Assembly (NCBI GenBank): GCA_949448405.1
Contig: CASTFX010000086.1
Coordinates: 1-5,631, forward strand
Reading direction: 5' to 3'
DNA length: 5,631 nucleotides
Origin: an uncultured Clostridia bacterium
Lineage (GTDB): Bacteria; Bacillota; Clostridia; TANB77; CAG-508
The notes beneath the pieces are model-generated. The model did no database searches and was not told the origin of the DNA. It saw only the letters and a program-made list of their open reading frames with translations. Position 1 is the stretch's first letter; each line of letters opens with the position of its first letter. A program made the position numbers and the translations under genes. Of the stretch, positions 5,004-5,631 are shown piece by piece.

Positions 5004-5631
5004 TTATTTTTGATTTTCTTCTCTTACTTTTTCTTTGAATTCATTTAACTTACTTCTTGTGTTTATATTTCTTTTTGTTATTAAGTTTTTTATTAATATC
5101 TTTTTAAGTGTTTCTTCTTTTACATCTGCAATTAAAACACCATCTTTTGCAATTGATACCTTACCTGTTTCCTCAGATACAACAACTGCTATTGCGTCTG
5201 ATTCTTTTGATATTCCTATTGCTGCTCTATGTCTTGTTCCAAGCTCTCTTGCAATATCTTTATCTCCTGCAAGTGGTAACATACAAGCTGCTGCTTTTAT
5301 TCTTCCTCCACTTACTACTACTGCGCCATCATGAAGAGGTGTTTTTGGCACAAATATATTTACTAGCAATTGTGGCGAAATTTCTGAGTCAACTGCAACT
5401 CCTGTTGCTATAATATCTTTTATCTCGATATCTCTTTCTAGTACGATTAATGCTCCAGTTTTTGAAGCAGCGAGTTCAAAAACTGCAATAGAAACTTTAT
5501 ATATCTCTTCTTTTGTTTTTGCTTCTATATCTTTATCTATACCAAAAAATCTGGTTAATTTATTACTTCCAAGCTCTTCTAATGATCTTCTAAGCTCTGG
5601 TTGAAATAGGACTACTAATACTACTCCATAC
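5004..5631 (-). CDS. cdaA: Diadenylate cyclase CdaA, 3' part (N-terminus beyond the window)
   Basis: The open frame runs off the right edge, leaving 208 residues from YGVVLVVLFQPELRR to the C-terminal REENQK. CdaA (YbbP/DacA) makes the second messenger c-di-AMP from two ATP at the membrane. Visible are the end of the third membrane segment, the typical FQPELRR linker, and a full DAC domain with GALIVLERD, TPLHDGA (catalytic DGA, Asp codon at 5328-5330) and GTRHRAA (RHR codons at 5226-5234), followed by VSEETGKVSIAKDG. Compared with Bacillus CdaA from memory, about 80 residues, mostly the three membrane helices, are missing on the left side of the protein. The frame stays open and conserved upstream of an internal TTG at 5369, so that codon is not the start. 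No cdaR (ybbR) follows; htrA does. Confidence 0.95.
   Translation of the reverse strand, partial: YGVVLVVLFQPELRRSLEELGSNKLTRFFGIDKDIEAKTKEEIYKVSIAVFELAASKTGALIVLERDIEIKDIIATGVAVDSEISPQLLVNIFVPKTPLHDGAVVVSGGRIKAAACMLPLAGDKDIARELGTRHRAAIGISKESDAIAVVVSEETGKVSIAKDGVLIADVKEETLKKILIKNLITKRNINTRSKLNEFKEKVREENQK

Noticed and set aside
5367..5369. TTG as the start of a short 121-residue DAC protein
   Set aside because: The same frame stays open to the right edge and encodes conserved CdaA sequence (FQPELRR, GALIVLERD), and no ribosome binding site precedes the TTG.

Overview
This window comes from the chromosome of a low-GC Firmicute, most likely a clostridium or a relative (inference). The DNA is strongly AT-rich, ribosome binding sites are classic GGAGG/AAGGAG, one gene starts with TTG, the stop codons that can be seen are all TAA, and the gene families have Gram-positive character: DHH-family manganese pyrophosphatase, membrane-anchored HtrA, CdaA-type diadenylate cyclase, and a YvyF-like zinc ribbon/HTH protein. 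Five complete genes and one partial gene cover most of the window. No RNA gene, insertion sequence, CRISPR array or phage gene is visible.

Layout, left to right. A small zinc-ribbon/HTH protein gene (124-342) is on the + strand. It converges on a minus-strand cluster, and the 122 bp between them holds two copies of a GC-rich palindromic repeat (one with an extra half-copy) and a terminator hairpin. The minus-strand cluster, in order of transcription, is deoD (3472-2753), ppaC (2735-1812) and pgi (1772-465). It is preceded by a perfect TTGACA-17-TATAAT promoter. Gaps of 17 and 39 nt make it a likely three-gene operon. Upstream of it, also on the minus strand, is htrA (4805-3609), which ends in a third palindromic repeat that doubles as a hairpin-plus-T8 terminator. 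A 198-bp intergenic region upstream of htrA holds a 14-bp-arm hairpin, a small dyad, an 11-bp-period direct repeat and a candidate promoter. The window ends inside cdaA, whose 3' part (5631-5004) codes for nearly the whole DAC catalytic domain.

How the genes may fit together (inference). DeoD splits purine nucleosides to base plus ribose-1-phosphate. The base is salvaged by phosphoribosyltransferases that release pyrophosphate, which PpaC removes. The sugar phosphate returns to the fructose-6-P/glucose-6-P pool that Pgi equilibrates. CdaA (c-di-AMP synthesis) and HtrA (surface protein quality control) are both envelope-related, but the structured spacer between them suggests separate transcription.

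The protein-coding content is housekeeping. The less ordinary material is in the intergenic DNA: a small family of palindromes with covarying cores, one apparently used as a terminator, and a dense set of candidate control sites before htrA.
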